A stretch of DNA of 64,000 bases from Cohnella panacarvi Gsoil 349 (GTDB lineage: Bacteria > Bacillota > Bacilli > Paenibacillales > Paenibacillaceae). The notes beneath the pieces were generated by a model. It was not told where the DNA came from, did not search any database, and worked only from the letters and a program-made list of their open reading frames with translations. The stretch covers positions 3,248,936 through 3,312,935 of the forward strand of contig NZ_KI911563.1 in NCBI RefSeq assembly GCF_000515335.1. Direction: 5' to 3'. Positions 17,349 through 24,942 of the stretch are shown one piece after another. Every line of letters starts with the position of its first letter. The stretch's first letter is position 1. Both the position numbers and the translations under genes were made by a program.

Positions 17349-17909
17349 ATGACGGACTGGTCCATCGCGGCCGGGCAAATGCTGACGATCCTCGTCATGG
17401 CGGTGGCGCTGGGCATGGATGCTTTTTCTCTGGGCATCGGCATCGGTCTGAAGGGCATACGGCGTCGCGACGTGGCTAGACTAAGCACGATCATCGCCCT
17501 GTTCCACGTCGTCATGCCGCTTGGAGGCATGCTGATGGGGCAATACGTGAGCACTTTGCTCGGAGGCATCGCGACTTCGGCGGCGGGAGCGCTGCTGCTG
17601 CTGCTGGGCGGGCATATGGTGTACAGCTCGCTGCGCGGGGAATCGGTAGACTCGATCGATCACCGAACCGTCTGGGGGATGCTCGTATTTTCGTTCAGCG
17701 TAAGCATTGATTCCTTTTCCGTAGGGGTATCGCTCGGCATGTTCTCGTCGCACCTATTCGTCACCGTGATGCTGTTCGGGCTGACCGGAGGGCTGATGAG
17801 CGTGATGGGGCTGATGCTGGGACGGCACGTCAGCCGCTCGCTCGGAGGATATGGCGAGGCGCTCGGCGGTGTTATTTTGTTCGGATTTGGATTATTATTT
17901 CTGATATAG
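17349..17909 (+). CDS. mntP: Manganese efflux pump MntP (YwlD)
   Basis: The start at ATG 17349 is placed by GAGGGGAGGG. The 186-residue protein has six hydrophobic segments in two inverted halves, each carrying the conserved acidic motif of MntP (ALGMDAFSLGIGIG in the first, SVSIDSFSVGVSLG in the second). The aspartates in these motifs are needed for Mn2+ export in the family. It acts in the cytoplasmic membrane. I saw no yybP-ykoY manganese riboswitch in the 116 bases upstream. Confidence 0.93.
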   Translation: MTDWSIAAGQMLTILVMAVALGMDAFSLGIGIGLKGIRRRDVARLSTIIALFHVVMPLGGMLMGQYVSTLLGGIATSAAGALLLLLGGHMVYSSLRGESVDSIDHRTVWGMLVFSFSVSIDSFSVGVSLGMFSSHLFVTVMLFGLTGGLMSVMGLMLGRHVSRSLGGYGEALGGVILFGFGLLFLI

Positions 17910-17936
17910 AGACATCATGACCGAAGGGGTGAGCGT

Positions 17937-18530
17937 ATGCTCCGAATTTTGATCGTATGTACGGGGAATACGTGCCGCAGCCCGATGGCGCACGCGATGC
18001 TGGCGGATTTGGCGGCGCGCGCGGGCAAGAAAGTCCAAGTGCGCTCCGCGGGGGTGTCCACGATGAACGGCTTGCCGGCATCTCCCCATGCCGTTACGGC
18101 GCTTCGCAAGCGCAACTTGGAAGCCCCCGGAGCATCGACCGCCTTGACGGCGAACGAAGTAGACTGGTCGGATTTGATATTAACGTTGTCGACGAGCCAT
18201 AAGCGGGCGATCGTCCAGGCGTATCCGGAAGCGATCGGCAAGACGCACACGCTTAAGGAATACGCGCTGAAGGACGATTCCGTCATGGACGACGTCGCGG
18301 AAGCGGAAAGCCTGTACACGGAGTGGCAGATGCGCCAAGCGCTCGGCCAGCAATTGTCCGAGGAGGAGCAGGCGCGGCTGTTCGAGCTGCAGCGGCGAAT
18401 TCCGAATTTCGACATCGCGGACCCGTTCGGCGGCTCGCTCGCGCTGTACGAGCAATGCGCGGACGAGATCGAGGATGCGCTCCTGAGCATCGTCGAGAGG
18501 TTGGATGCGGTCGATTCGAAGAGCGAATAG
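17937..18530 (+). CDS. ywlE: Protein arginine phosphatase YwlE-like
   Basis: The N-terminus carries the low-molecular-weight phosphatase loop CTGNTCRSPM (Cys8 nucleophile, Arg14). The Thr in CTGNTCR is the residue that gives YwlE its selectivity for phosphoarginine over phosphotyrosine. The general-acid aspartate is in DPFGG near residue 160. YwlE reverses McsB-dependent arginine phosphorylation that marks proteins for ClpCP. At 197 residues it is clearly longer than the roughly 150-residue B. subtilis enzyme; the extra length is a Gln/Glu-rich helical segment around 125-150. Neighbouring genes keep the ywl order. Confidence 0.88.
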   Translation: MLRILIVCTGNTCRSPMAHAMLADLAARAGKKVQVRSAGVSTMNGLPASPHAVTALRKRNLEAPGASTALTANEVDWSDLILTLSTSHKRAIVQAYPEAIGKTHTLKEYALKDDSVMDDVAEAESLYTEWQMRQALGQQLSEEEQARLFELQRRIPNFDIADPFGGSLALYEQCADEIEDALLSIVERLDAVDSKSE

Positions 18531-18543
18531 GCGCGAAGGGTGA

Positions 18544-18572
18544 TTGATTTTTTCGCTCCCGTTCGGTATGAT
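18544..18572 (+). promoter_or_regulatory. Sigma-A promoter of the riboswitch-controlled rpiB-ywlG-glyA operon
   Basis: TTGATT (18544-18549) and TATGAT (18567-18572) are separated by exactly 17 bases. Predicted initiation near 18579 is about ten bases before the riboswitch aptamer. Confidence 0.75.
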
Positions 18573-18588
18573 GAAAGCACAACTTCAA

Positions 18589-18664
18589 GGTTCCGATGTA
18601 ACTGGCGACGCGTAGTGGGTAGAACCACGGTGGAGCATCGGAATGGCCGGCCGGTCGCCTGGGC
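18589..18664 (+). ncRNA. ZTP (pfl) riboswitch aptamer
   Basis: The sequence follows the ZTP/ZMP riboswitch layout. An outer stem (TTCCGATG with CATCGGAA) encloses the conserved ACTGGCGA strand, a small hairpin (GTGGGTAGAACCAC) and TGGAGC. After a short linker comes the second domain ending in CGCCTGGGC, whose bases pair with the loop of the first domain. These are the invariant blocks of the class. It senses ZMP/ZTP, which build up when 10-formyl-tetrahydrofolate runs low, and normally switches expression on. The regulated genes are rpiB, ywlG and glyA, the last of which feeds one-carbon units into folate. Confidence 0.92.
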
Positions 18665-18701
18665 GAAGAGCAGCGTGCGTGTGCACGTTTGCTCTTTTTT
18701 G
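18665..18701 (+). terminator. Riboswitch expression platform: intrinsic terminator
   Basis: AGAGCA pairs with TGCTCT around an inner CGTGC/GCACG stem, followed by a run of T. It starts within three bases of the conserved CCTGGGC of the aptamer, so ligand binding can compete with its formation. Read-through leads to rpiB 87 bases downstream. Confidence 0.88.
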
Positions 18702-18788
18702 TCTTCATACGGCTTTGGTGATGTCGAATTCTGTTTGGCTGGAAGCAATTCGAGTATAATAGCTACGTATACAAGGGAGGTCATGAGG

Positions 18789-19232
18789 ATGAAAATCGCG
18801 ATTGGGGCAGACCACGCGGGTTATCGGTTAAAAGACGAAATCGTTCCCGTCCTGAAGGCCATGGGCCACGAAATCATCGACGTCGGCTGCGATTGCAGCG
18901 ATTCCGTGGATTACCCGGATTACGCGCTGCCGGTATGCGACAAAGTCGTCGGCGGCGAAGCGGAGCGAGGAATTCTCATATGCGGCACGGGCATCGGGAT
19001 GTCGATCGCCGCGAACAAGACGCACGGCATTCGCTGCGCGCTCGTGCACGATATGTTCTCGGCCAAAGCGACCAGAGAGCATAACGATACGAACGTCCTG
19101 GCGATGGGCGAGCGCGTCATCGGTCCGGGGCTTGCGGCGGAGATCGTCAAGATTTGGCTGGAGACGCCGTTCACCGGCGGTGAACGCCACCAGAACCGCA
19201 TCAATAAAGTGATGGCGCTGGAAACGAAGTAA
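18789..19232 (+). CDS. rpiB: Ribose-5-phosphate isomerase B
   Basis: Two in-frame ATGs lie at 18783 and 18789. GGGAGG ending at 18780 gives proper spacing only to 18789, so the product is 147 residues starting MKIAIGADHAG. The RpiB/LacAB motifs are present: GADHAGY, DVGCDCSDSVDYPDYA, and the anion hole GTGIGMSIAANK. It interconverts ribose-5-phosphate and ribulose-5-phosphate in the cytosol. It is the first gene after the ZTP riboswitch, linking pentose supply to the purine/folate signal. A TATAAT at 18755-18760 could be a second, riboswitch-independent promoter, but its -35 is weak. Confidence 0.95.
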   Translation: MKIAIGADHAGYRLKDEIVPVLKAMGHEIIDVGCDCSDSVDYPDYALPVCDKVVGGEAERGILICGTGIGMSIAANKTHGIRCALVHDMFSAKATREHNDTNVLAMGERVIGPGLAAEIVKIWLETPFTGGERHQNRINKVMALETK

Positions 19233-19257
19233 GCTGCATCGAATGGAGGTTTCGCGG

Positions 19258-19860
19258 GTGACTCTTGATGCTCGGAACACGATTGCGGAACAAGTAGAAC
19301 AAGTCGTAAGCGAGCTCGCGCAAGCCGCGGCTTTGCGTCCGGGCCACATCGTCGTCTTCGGCGTCAGCACGAGCGAGGTGCAAGGGGCGCGAATCGGCAC
19401 TTCGGGCACCGAATCGGTTGCCGCGCAAATTTACGAGGGCGTCGAGAGGGTGCGGAGCCGAATCGGTTTTCACGCGGTATGGCAATGCTGCGAGCATCTG
19501 AACCGGGCGCTCGTGACCGATCGCGGGTTGGCCGAAGCGCGAGGCTGGACCGAAGTGTCCGCCGTTCCGGTACCGAAGGCCGGGGGATCGATGGCGTCGT
19601 TCGCTTACCGTAAGCACGCCGACCCGTGCCTCGTGGAAGCCGTGCAAGCGCACGCCGGAGTCGACATCGGCGAGACGATGATCGGCATGCACCTGCGCCG
19701 CGTAGCCGTGCCCGTGCGTCCGACGATCCGCTGGATCGGACAGGCGAGAGTCGCGATGGCGACGACGCGCCCGATGCTGATCGGCGGCGCCCGCGCCGTC
19801 TATTCGCTGGACGCGGATGCGGCGGCGGGAACTCCTTCGCGGTCGAACACATGCGATTAA
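19258..19860 (+). CDS. ywlG: TIGR01440/UPF0340 family protein YwlG
   Basis: An in-frame ATG at 19243 overlaps the GGAGG itself, so the GTG at 19258, eight bases after it, is the better start (200 residues). The protein matches the YwlG family by its conserved pattern [19 protein letters not shown] near the N-terminus and the [19 protein letters not shown] stretch near residue 145. The biochemical role is not known. The conserved position between rpiB and glyA and the shared riboswitch suggest a part in serine/one-carbon or pentose metabolism. Confidence 0.88.
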   Translation: MTLDARNTIAEQVEQVVSELAQAAALRPGHIVVFGVSTSEVQGARIGTSGTESVAAQIYEGVERVRSRIGFHAVWQCCEHLNRALVTDRGLAEARGWTEVSAVPVPKAGGSMASFAYRKHADPCLVEAVQAHAGVDIGETMIGMHLRRVAVPVRPTIRWIGQARVAMATTRPMLIGGARAVYSLDADAAAGTPSRSNTCD

Positions 19861-19915
19861 TGCAACACCCTATAGAACTTGGAACATGAACTTATCCATT
19901 AGGAGGCTTATCACC

Positions 19916-21166
19916 ATGTTGGAGAATCTTAACAAGCAAGATCCCGAAATCGTCAAAGCGCTGAACCTCGAGCTTAAGCGCCAACGCGACAACATCGAAC
20001 TGATCGCGTCGGAGAATATCGTCAGCGAAGCCGTTCTTGAGACGATGGGCACCGTTCTGACGAACAAGTACGCGGAAGGCTATCCGGGCAAACGTTACTA
20101 CGGCGGATGCGAATACGTCGATATCCCGGAAGAAATCGCCCGCAACCGCGCGAAAGAACTGTTCGGCGCGGAGCACGCGAACGTGCAGCCTCACTCCGGC
20201 GCTCAAGCGAACCTTGCGGTTTACTTGGCCGTACTTAAGCCGGGCGACACGGTTCTCGGCATGAACCTCGCGCACGGCGGTCACTTGACGCACGGCAACC
20301 CGGCGAACGCTTCCGGCTTGCTTTACAACTTCGTCGCGTACGGCGTTGACGAAGAGACGTTCACGATCGACTACGAAGAAGTACGCAAAGCGGCGTTCAA
20401 GCACCGTCCGCGCCTGATCGTTGCCGGCGCTTCCGCTTACCCCCGCACGATCGATTTCGAAAAAATGGGCAAAATCGCCAACGACGTAGGCGCGCTGTTC
20501 ATGGTGGATATGGCGCATATCGCGGGCCTTGTCGCAGGCGGCCAGCATCAGAGCCCGGTACCGCATGCTCACTTCGTGACGACGACGACGCACAAGACGC
20601 TTCGCGGTCCTCGCGGCGGCATGATCCTGTGCCGGCAGCCTTGGGCAGCGGCCATCGATAAAGCCGTATTTCCGGGCACGCAAGGCGGTCCGCTCATGCA
20701 CATCATCGCTGCTAAAGCCGTCGCGCTCGGCGAAGCGCTGCAGCCTTCGTTCAAAGACTATGCGAAGAACGTCGTCGTCAACGCCAAAGCGCTGGCCGAC
20801 GCGCTGATCGCGGAGGGCTTGCACCTCGTATCCGGCGGCACGGACAACCACTTGATGCTGATCGATACGCGGAACCTGAACATAACGGGCAAAGAAGCCG
20901 AGCACGTGCTCGACTCCGTCGCGATCACGGTCAACAAGAACGCGATTCCTTTCGACCCGACGAGCCCGTTCATCACGAGCGGCATCCGCGTAGGCACGCC
21001 TGCCATTACGACGCGCGGCATGGGACCTGAAGCGATGAAGACGATCGCGAAAGTGATCGCCCTCACGCTCAAGAACCCGAAAGACGCGGCAACGCTCGAG
21101 AAAGCCCGCGGCATGGTCGCCGACCTTACGGCTCAATACCCGCTGTACCCTAACTTGGCGTACTGA
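19916..21166 (+). CDS. glyA: Serine hydroxymethyltransferase
   Basis: The ATG at 19916 follows TTAGGAGG. The 416-residue enzyme has the fold-type I PLP signature with the Schiff-base lysine in [14 protein letters not shown] near residue 227. Other family blocks are [27 protein letters not shown] and [13 protein letters not shown]. It converts serine plus tetrahydrofolate to glycine and 5,10-methylene-tetrahydrofolate, the main entry of one-carbon units for purine and thymidylate synthesis. Expression under a ZTP riboswitch fits this role: more glyA when 10-formyl-folate is short. A very strong terminator closes the operon. Confidence 0.98.
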   Translation: MLENLNKQDPEIVKALNLELKRQRDNIELIASENIVSEAVLETMGTVLTNKYAEGYPGKRYYGGCEYVDIPEEIARNRAKELFGAEHANVQPHSGAQANLAVYLAVLKPGDTVLGMNLAHGGHLTHGNPANASGLLYNFVAYGVDEETFTIDYEEVRKAAFKHRPRLIVAGASAYPRTIDFEKMGKIANDVGALFMVDMAHIAGLVAGGQHQSPVPHAHFVTTTTHKTLRGPRGGMILCRQPWAAAIDKAVFPGTQGGPLMHIIAAKAVALGEALQPSFKDYAKNVVVNAKALADALIAEGLHLVSGGTDNHLMLIDTRNLNITGKEAEHVLDSVAITVNKNAIPFDPTSPFITSGIRVGTPAITTRGMGPEAMKTIAKVIALTLKNPKDAATLEKARGMVADLTAQYPLYPNLAY

Positions 21167-21171
21167 TGAAC

Positions 21172-21209
21172 AAAGCTGGCATCGATGACGAATCGATGCC
21201 AGCTTTTTT
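21172..21209 (+). terminator. Strong intrinsic terminator after glyA
   Basis: A 14-base-pair perfect stem (AAGCTGGCATCGAT with ATCGATGCCAGCTT) with a short loop is followed by six T. The 51-bp tandem array begins directly at the end of its T run. Confidence 0.95.
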
Positions 21210-21210
21210 G

Positions 21211-21488
21211 TCGCAGTTCGCGACAATCTCGAACCAATCGCGCCGCTCCCGCGCCACATTGTCGCAGTTCGCGACAATCTCGAACCAATCGCGCCGCTCC
21301 CGCGCCACATTGTCGCAGTTCGCGACAATCTCGGACCAATCGCGCCGCTCCCGCGCCACATTGTCGCAGTTCGCGACAATTTCGAACCAATCGCGCCGCT
21401 CCCGCGCCACATTGTCGCAGTTCGCGACAATCTCGAACCAATCGCGCCGCTCCCGCGCCACATTGTCGCAGTTCGCGACAATCTCGGG
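21211..21488. repeat. 51-bp tandem repeat array, five full copies plus a partial, each with a hairpin
   Basis: Units start at 21211, 21262, 21313, 21364, 21415 and (partial) 21466 and are almost identical; rare single-base changes include C to G at 21333 and C to T at 21381. Across each junction lies the perfect dyad ATTGTCGC-AGTTC-GCGACAAT, so the array would fold into a row of hairpins. Because 51 is divisible by three, several frames stay open through the array, but they encode only monotonous 17-residue repeats and lack start signals, so no gene is called. Confidence 0.95.
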
Positions 21489-21510
21489 CGGACCTCGCCT
21501 TGGTAACCCC

Positions 21511-21766
21511 CTTGCGCCGCAATAACAACCAATCGATAGTTATTTCCTCGCACACCATCAATCGCGCCGCAATAACAACCAATCGATAGTTATTTTCCAG
21601 TATTCTGCGGTAATTTGCACCAGGTGGGGAAAATAGCTGCTTATGGTTGTTATTCTCGCCGAAGTAACCAGTAACACACGAAATAACTGCGAATGGTTGC
21701 TAATCTCTCGTCGAAGAAACTTGTAACGCTCGAATAAACTGTAAATAGTTGTTATTCCGCTTTGCG
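21511..21766. repeat. AATAACAAC-type repeat cluster, left side of nuclease gene 1
   Basis: Two forward units (AATAACAACCAATCGATAGT at 21521 and 21571, 50 bp apart) are followed by a short centre and then inverted-orientation units (ending GGTTGTTATT or a variant, at about 21631, 21681 and 21731, again about 50 bp apart). The forward and inverted units are reverse complements of one degenerate 24-bp element, roughly AATAACAACCATTCGCAG plus TTATTT. The last inverted unit supplies the -35 box of the nuclease gene promoter. Confidence 0.85.
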
Positions 21767-21777
21767 AGCGCTATAAT
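21749..21777 (+). promoter_or_regulatory. Sigma-A promoter of nuclease gene 1, -35 inside a repeat unit
   Basis: TTGTTA (21749-21754) and TATAAT (21772-21777) are separated by 17 bases. The -35 is part of the GTTGTTATT end of the adjoining repeat unit. Confidence 0.65.
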
Positions 21778-21794
21778 AGCCGCAAGAGACGAAG

Positions 21795-21836
21795 AACGTC
21801 CCGACCCATTCACTTCGAATGGATTGGGACGTTTTT
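21795..21836 (+). terminator. Terminator-like leader hairpin before nuclease gene 1
   Basis: AACGTCCC-G-ACCCATTC pairs with GAATGG-A-TTGGGACGTT and runs into TTTTT. It begins about ten bases after the predicted transcription start and lies 44 bases before the TTG start codon, so it looks like an attenuator. The second nuclease gene has a matching arrangement. Confidence 0.75.
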
Positions 21837-21880
21837 GCGTTGTTGGAGGATGTACGCATAACGATCGGAGGGGAAGATCA

Positions 21881-22549
21881 TTGAGTTTCGAACAGGCGCA
21901 TCAACAGTTCATTCAGTATCATTTGAGTCGCAGAAGAGGTGAACGCAAAGGAAGGCTGGAGCGGGGACATGGGCACGGGGAGAAAAGTTTTGCGGAGAAA
22001 ATATGGTGGTTGCTGAAAGGTAACTTCGATAGGCTCCATCCGGAGTATGAGTTGCTTGACTGGAGAGGCAAGCCTTACTTCGCCGACTTTGTATACTTCT
22101 CGCTAGCCGGCATTCTTAAGCTTATCATCGAAATCAAAGGGTTCGGGCCGCACGTTCAGGAAATGGATCGCCAAGGTTATCGCAAGGAATGCGAGAGGGA
22201 GTTGTTTTTCGAGGGGGTGGGCTACCGTGTGGTGTCCATCGCTTATGACGACATACGAGATCAGCCCGAGCTAATCGTCGCCATGCTGCGTATGCTGCTC
22301 AGTCAATACGAATCGGAACCGGCAATGACGCCGAAGTTGACGTTCGCGGAGAACGAGATTGTTCGGAGCGCGCTTACCATTGCTCGCCCCATACGTCCGT
22401 TGGATTTACAGCAGCTCCTTGGAATGACGCATCGGCGTGCAGTGCGGGAACTGACCGCATTATGCGGATCCGGCTGGTTTCGTCCAGTTACCGGTAAAGA
22501 CGGGAAGCGGGTCGTTCGTTACGAGCTCATTCGAAAGCCGTTTATGTGA
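21881..22549 (+). CDS. Putative PD-(D/E)XK endonuclease with winged-helix C-terminus (paralogue 1)
   Basis: The start is TTG at 21881 after CGGAGGGG, giving 222 residues. The N-terminal 40 residues are basic and helical. The middle part looks like a Vsr/DUF559-type nuclease core: Asp69 (YFADFVYF), then Glu84 and Lys86 in LIIEIKGFG, His91, and an Arg/Glu-rich helix before GYRVVSIAYDD. Residues 150-220 resemble a winged helix (PLDLQQLLGMTHRRAVRELT). A paralogue with the same order and the same TTG-AGT start lies at 62851-63525. The gene is flanked on both sides by AATAACAAC-type repeats. The nuclease activity is inferred from motifs; the role is unknown, possibly repeat mobilisation or repair. 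Confidence 0.7.
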   Translation: MSFEQAHQQFIQYHLSRRRGERKGRLERGHGHGEKSFAEKIWWLLKGNFDRLHPEYELLDWRGKPYFADFVYFSLAGILKLIIEIKGFGPHVQEMDRQGYRKECERELFFEGVGYRVVSIAYDDIRDQPELIVAMLRMLLSQYESEPAMTPKLTFAENEIVRSALTIARPIRPLDLQQLLGMTHRRAVRELTALCGSGWFRPVTGKDGKRVVRYELIRKPFM

Positions 22550-22558
22550 TCGCGGTGG

Positions 22559-22845
22559 TTAATAACAACCAAGCGGCATTTATTTTATCGAATACTGCCT
22601 CTCGCGCCGAAATAACAACAATTCGATTATTATTTTCCTAAAATACAGTTGGAATTCGCGCTAATAAGGAAAATACCTGCGAATCGTTGTTATTGTCGGC
22701 GAAGTAGCGGATGATGCCCGAAATACCTACGAATCGTTGTTATTGTCGGCGAAGTAGCGGATGATGCCCGAAATACCTGCGAATCGTTGTTATTGTCGGC
22801 GAAGTAGCGGATGATGCCCTAAATACCTGCGAATCGTTGTTATTT
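22559..22845. repeat. AATAACAAC-type repeat cluster, right side of nuclease gene 1, with 50-bp tandem units
   Basis: Forward units (AATAACAACCAAGCGG near 22561 and AATAACAACAATTCG near 22611) are followed by a centre and then three tandem 50-bp inverted units starting at 22671, 22721 and 22771 with a partial fourth at 22821. Each carries GAATCGTTGTTATT. The three units are nearly identical over their whole length, showing recent tandem duplication. The order forward units, centre, inverted units repeats that of the left cluster. Confidence 0.9.
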
Positions 22846-22851
22846 CGTGCT

Positions 22852-22887
22852 CCGCCAACCCCGCCAACCCCGCCAACCCCGCCAACC
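22852..22887. repeat. Four tandem copies of CCGCCAACC
   Basis: A 9-bp unit is repeated four times without change, immediately beyond the 3' end of the convergent vanY-like gene. It may have arisen by slippage and has no other visible role. Confidence 0.9.
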
Positions 22888-22897
22888 CCACCTACCC

Positions 22898-23755
22898 TCA
22901 AACCCGCACGGTCACGATGACCCCGTCCATATTGTTGCCGGACACCTCGTATTCGCTGCCTGCGGGCAATTGAACCGTGGTCTCGCGGGCAACCGGCTTA
23001 TACATCACCTTGTAACTTTCGCCGCCTACGTTCACCGATATCGACTTTTGCTTGCGGAGAAAGTCCAGATACTCCTCCAGCGCCATATTCTTCTCCTGCA
23101 TGATCCGGCTGTGCGGAAGCCCGACATAGCGAAAATGCCACGGCTCGTACTGTATGCCCGTTATCTTCGTTTTGTTCTTCGGATATCGCAGAATGAACCC
23201 GTAATCGGACGCGTTGTCCTTCAGCCACTTCCCTTCCGGAGCCTCGTTCATCGGAGCGAGAGACGAACCGATATCGAGGGAGAGGCCTAGATTGTGTTCG
23301 CTATGGCCTGCCGGCAGCGCATAATCGCTTCCTTTCTCTTCGTACAGCTTGTTCTGTTCGGTACGATCGCGATAGCCGCTGCTGATGAGGAAATGGTCGA
23401 CGCCGTCCTTCGCAGCTCCGGCAACCATGTCCGAGAAGCGTTGTACGAGGTCGGTCGGCAGCCGGATTTGATCGTTAAGCAGCCCGAACCCGTCAAGCAG
23501 CTCCCGGTGCTCGTATAGGTTTACGATATCGGACGCCGTGCTGCCTTTATGAAGGGGATACGTTTTATTGACGAGAATCAAATTCCCTTTATAAATTTGA
23601 TCTTTGCTTATTTGTATCGTCTTGGTCGAGCCCTGACTGACGCCAACAACGCCGCCGGTTCCGAGGTGGTTGATCGAGACTTCCCGGTCCTGTCGGAACA
23701 AACCGCAACCCGCGAGCAAACCGATCGCCAGCAACAGTAATAAACCCCGATTCAT
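22898..23755 (-). CDS. D-alanyl-D-alanine carboxypeptidase, VanY family lipoprotein
   Basis: The ATG at 23755 is preferred over an in-frame TTG at 23764, because AAGGGA spaces correctly only to the ATG. The 285-residue product has a lipobox LAGC (Cys17). The VanY zinc-peptidase signatures are SGYRDRTEQNKLY, SEHNLGLSLDI (zinc ligands His and Asp) and EPWHFRYVG (second His). It removes the terminal D-Ala from peptidoglycan precursors or stems at the outer membrane face. An ancillary beta domain ends the protein. The two-component genes vanS/vanR-like lie directly upstream on the same strand, so expression is probably under their control. Confidence 0.9.
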   Translation of the reverse strand: MNRGLLLLLAIGLLAGCGLFRQDREVSINHLGTGGVVGVSQGSTKTIQISKDQIYKGNLILVNKTYPLHKGSTASDIVNLYEHRELLDGFGLLNDQIRLPTDLVQRFSDMVAGAAKDGVDHFLISSGYRDRTEQNKLYEEKGSDYALPAGHSEHNLGLSLDIGSSLAPMNEAPEGKWLKDNASDYGFILRYPKNKTKITGIQYEPWHFRYVGLPHSRIMQEKNMALEEYLDFLRKQKSISVNVGGESYKVMYKPVARETTVQLPAGSEYEVSGNNMDGVIVTVRV

Positions 23756-23841
23756 GTCGCTCAATTCCCTTCCCTAGCTTTGATAACTCAAGGGTAAGAG
23801 AATTAATTTAAGAAAGAAGAAGGGTAAAAATAAAGTTTTTA

Positions 23842-24942
23842 TTAAGTTTCAACCCGGAGCGGCAATCGAACTTCGAAGACGGTACGGATCAAGCTGCTTT
23901 CGGCGCCGATCGTGCCTGAATGCCGGTTCACGATATTTTTGGCGATGTACAGCCCTAACCCCGTGCCTTCGGTTTGAAGCGTACGCGCCCTATCTCCCGT
24001 ATAGAACATATCGAACAGATAAGGAAGCTCGGCTTCAGGAATGACTTGTCCGTAATTCGCGACTTGCACGACCGCTTCCGTACCTTCGCATTGACACGAG
24101 ATATCGACGAAGCGGCCGTCCTTGCCGTAACGAGCGGCATTCGCCAGCAGATTCTCGAAAACGCGCGCGAGAAGATCGCCGTCGCCGTCGATAACAACGT
24201 TCGGGGCAGCCGATAATCTAGCTTCCAGGTTGCTGTTCTCGAAGACGGGATAAAGCTCTTCGGCCAGTTGGCTTAGCAGCTCTCCGAGATCGATCGGCTT
24301 CTTGTCGATCGGAAGATTGCCGTAGCTCATTCTCGTCACTTCGAACAGCTCGTCGATCAGCTTCTCCAGCCGCCGCGATTTCGTATAAGCGATCGTCGTA
24401 TAATGCCGGGTTTGTTCCGCCGTCAGTCGTTCGTTGTTCAGAACGAGATCCAAGTACCCGAGCACGGATGTGAGCGGCGTTCGCAGATCGTGCGCCAAAT
24501 TCAAGACGAGCTGGTCCTTGCTGCTTTCGGCGAAGGTCCCGCGTTCGATCGCGGTTTTCAGCTGTTCGCTCGCTTTGTTGATGTCATCGGCGACGGCCTC
24601 GAACTCATCGCCCGATTTCAACTCCACGCGCGTACTCAGATTGCCGGCCGCCAGGCTTCGAATGCCGGCGGATATGCGTTCGAAATAAGAGGCGTACGGT
24701 TTGGTCAGCATGAAGAAGATGACGAACGACAGCGGGATAAACACGATCAGGAAGAAATTCAAGTCGCCGATCGTCTGAACGATCCCGCGCCATTCCGCCG
24801 CCTTGTCGCCGTACTTGACGTTCCCGCGATAGTAGTGCTGAAGAATTTTGTATAACGAGTAAGTCAAGATTCCGGCCGCTATCATGCTAAGCCCGAATAA
24901 CCGAACCATTCTCGCCCTGAAGCCGCGCAGCGCTCTATCCAT
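23842..24942 (-). CDS. VanS-like sensor histidine kinase
   Basis: The 366-residue kinase has two membrane helices (about 12-35 and 60-82) around a very short extracellular loop, then a HAMP domain. The HisKA motif follows (LVLNLAHDLRTPLTSVLGYL, phospho-His near residue 150). The HATPase blocks are FENLLANAARYG and GTGLGLYIAKNIV. The short loop is like that of VanS/CroS-type kinases that sense wall stress in the membrane. It overlaps the response regulator gene by eight bases. With vanY downstream the three genes form a wall-remodelling module; there are no vanHAX resistance genes. Confidence 0.9.
   Translation of the reverse strand: MDRALRGFRARMVRLFGLSMIAAGILTYSLYKILQHYYRGNVKYGDKAAEWRGIVQTIGDLNFFLIVFIPLSFVIFFMLTKPYASYFERISAGIRSLAAGNLSTRVELKSGDEFEAVADDINKASEQLKTAIERGTFAESSKDQLVLNLAHDLRTPLTSVLGYLDLVLNNERLTAEQTRHYTTIAYTKSRRLEKLIDELFEVTRMSYGNLPIDKKPIDLGELLSQLAEELYPVFENSNLEARLSAAPNVVIDGDGDLLARVFENLLANAARYGKDGRFVDISCQCEGTEAVVQVANYGQVIPEAELPYLFDMFYTGDRARTLQTEGTGLGLYIAKNIVNRHSGTIGAESSLIRTVFEVRLPLRVET

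Noticed and set aside
15561..17349. Two long minus-strand frames (440 and 407 codons) over spoIIR and tsaC
   Set aside because: Both are antisense to conserved genes in GC-rich sequence and have no domain or start signal.
19892..21553. A 553-codon open frame on the minus strand across glyA and the 51-bp array
   Set aside because: It is antisense to glyA, whose codon bias keeps the opposite frame open, and it is extended by the array because 51 is a multiple of three. No ribosome-binding site or recognisable domain.
21133..21589. Several 100-150-codon frames through the 51-bp array
   Set aside because: They encode only identical 17-residue repeats, occur on both strands at once and start inside or at the edge of the array without translation signals.
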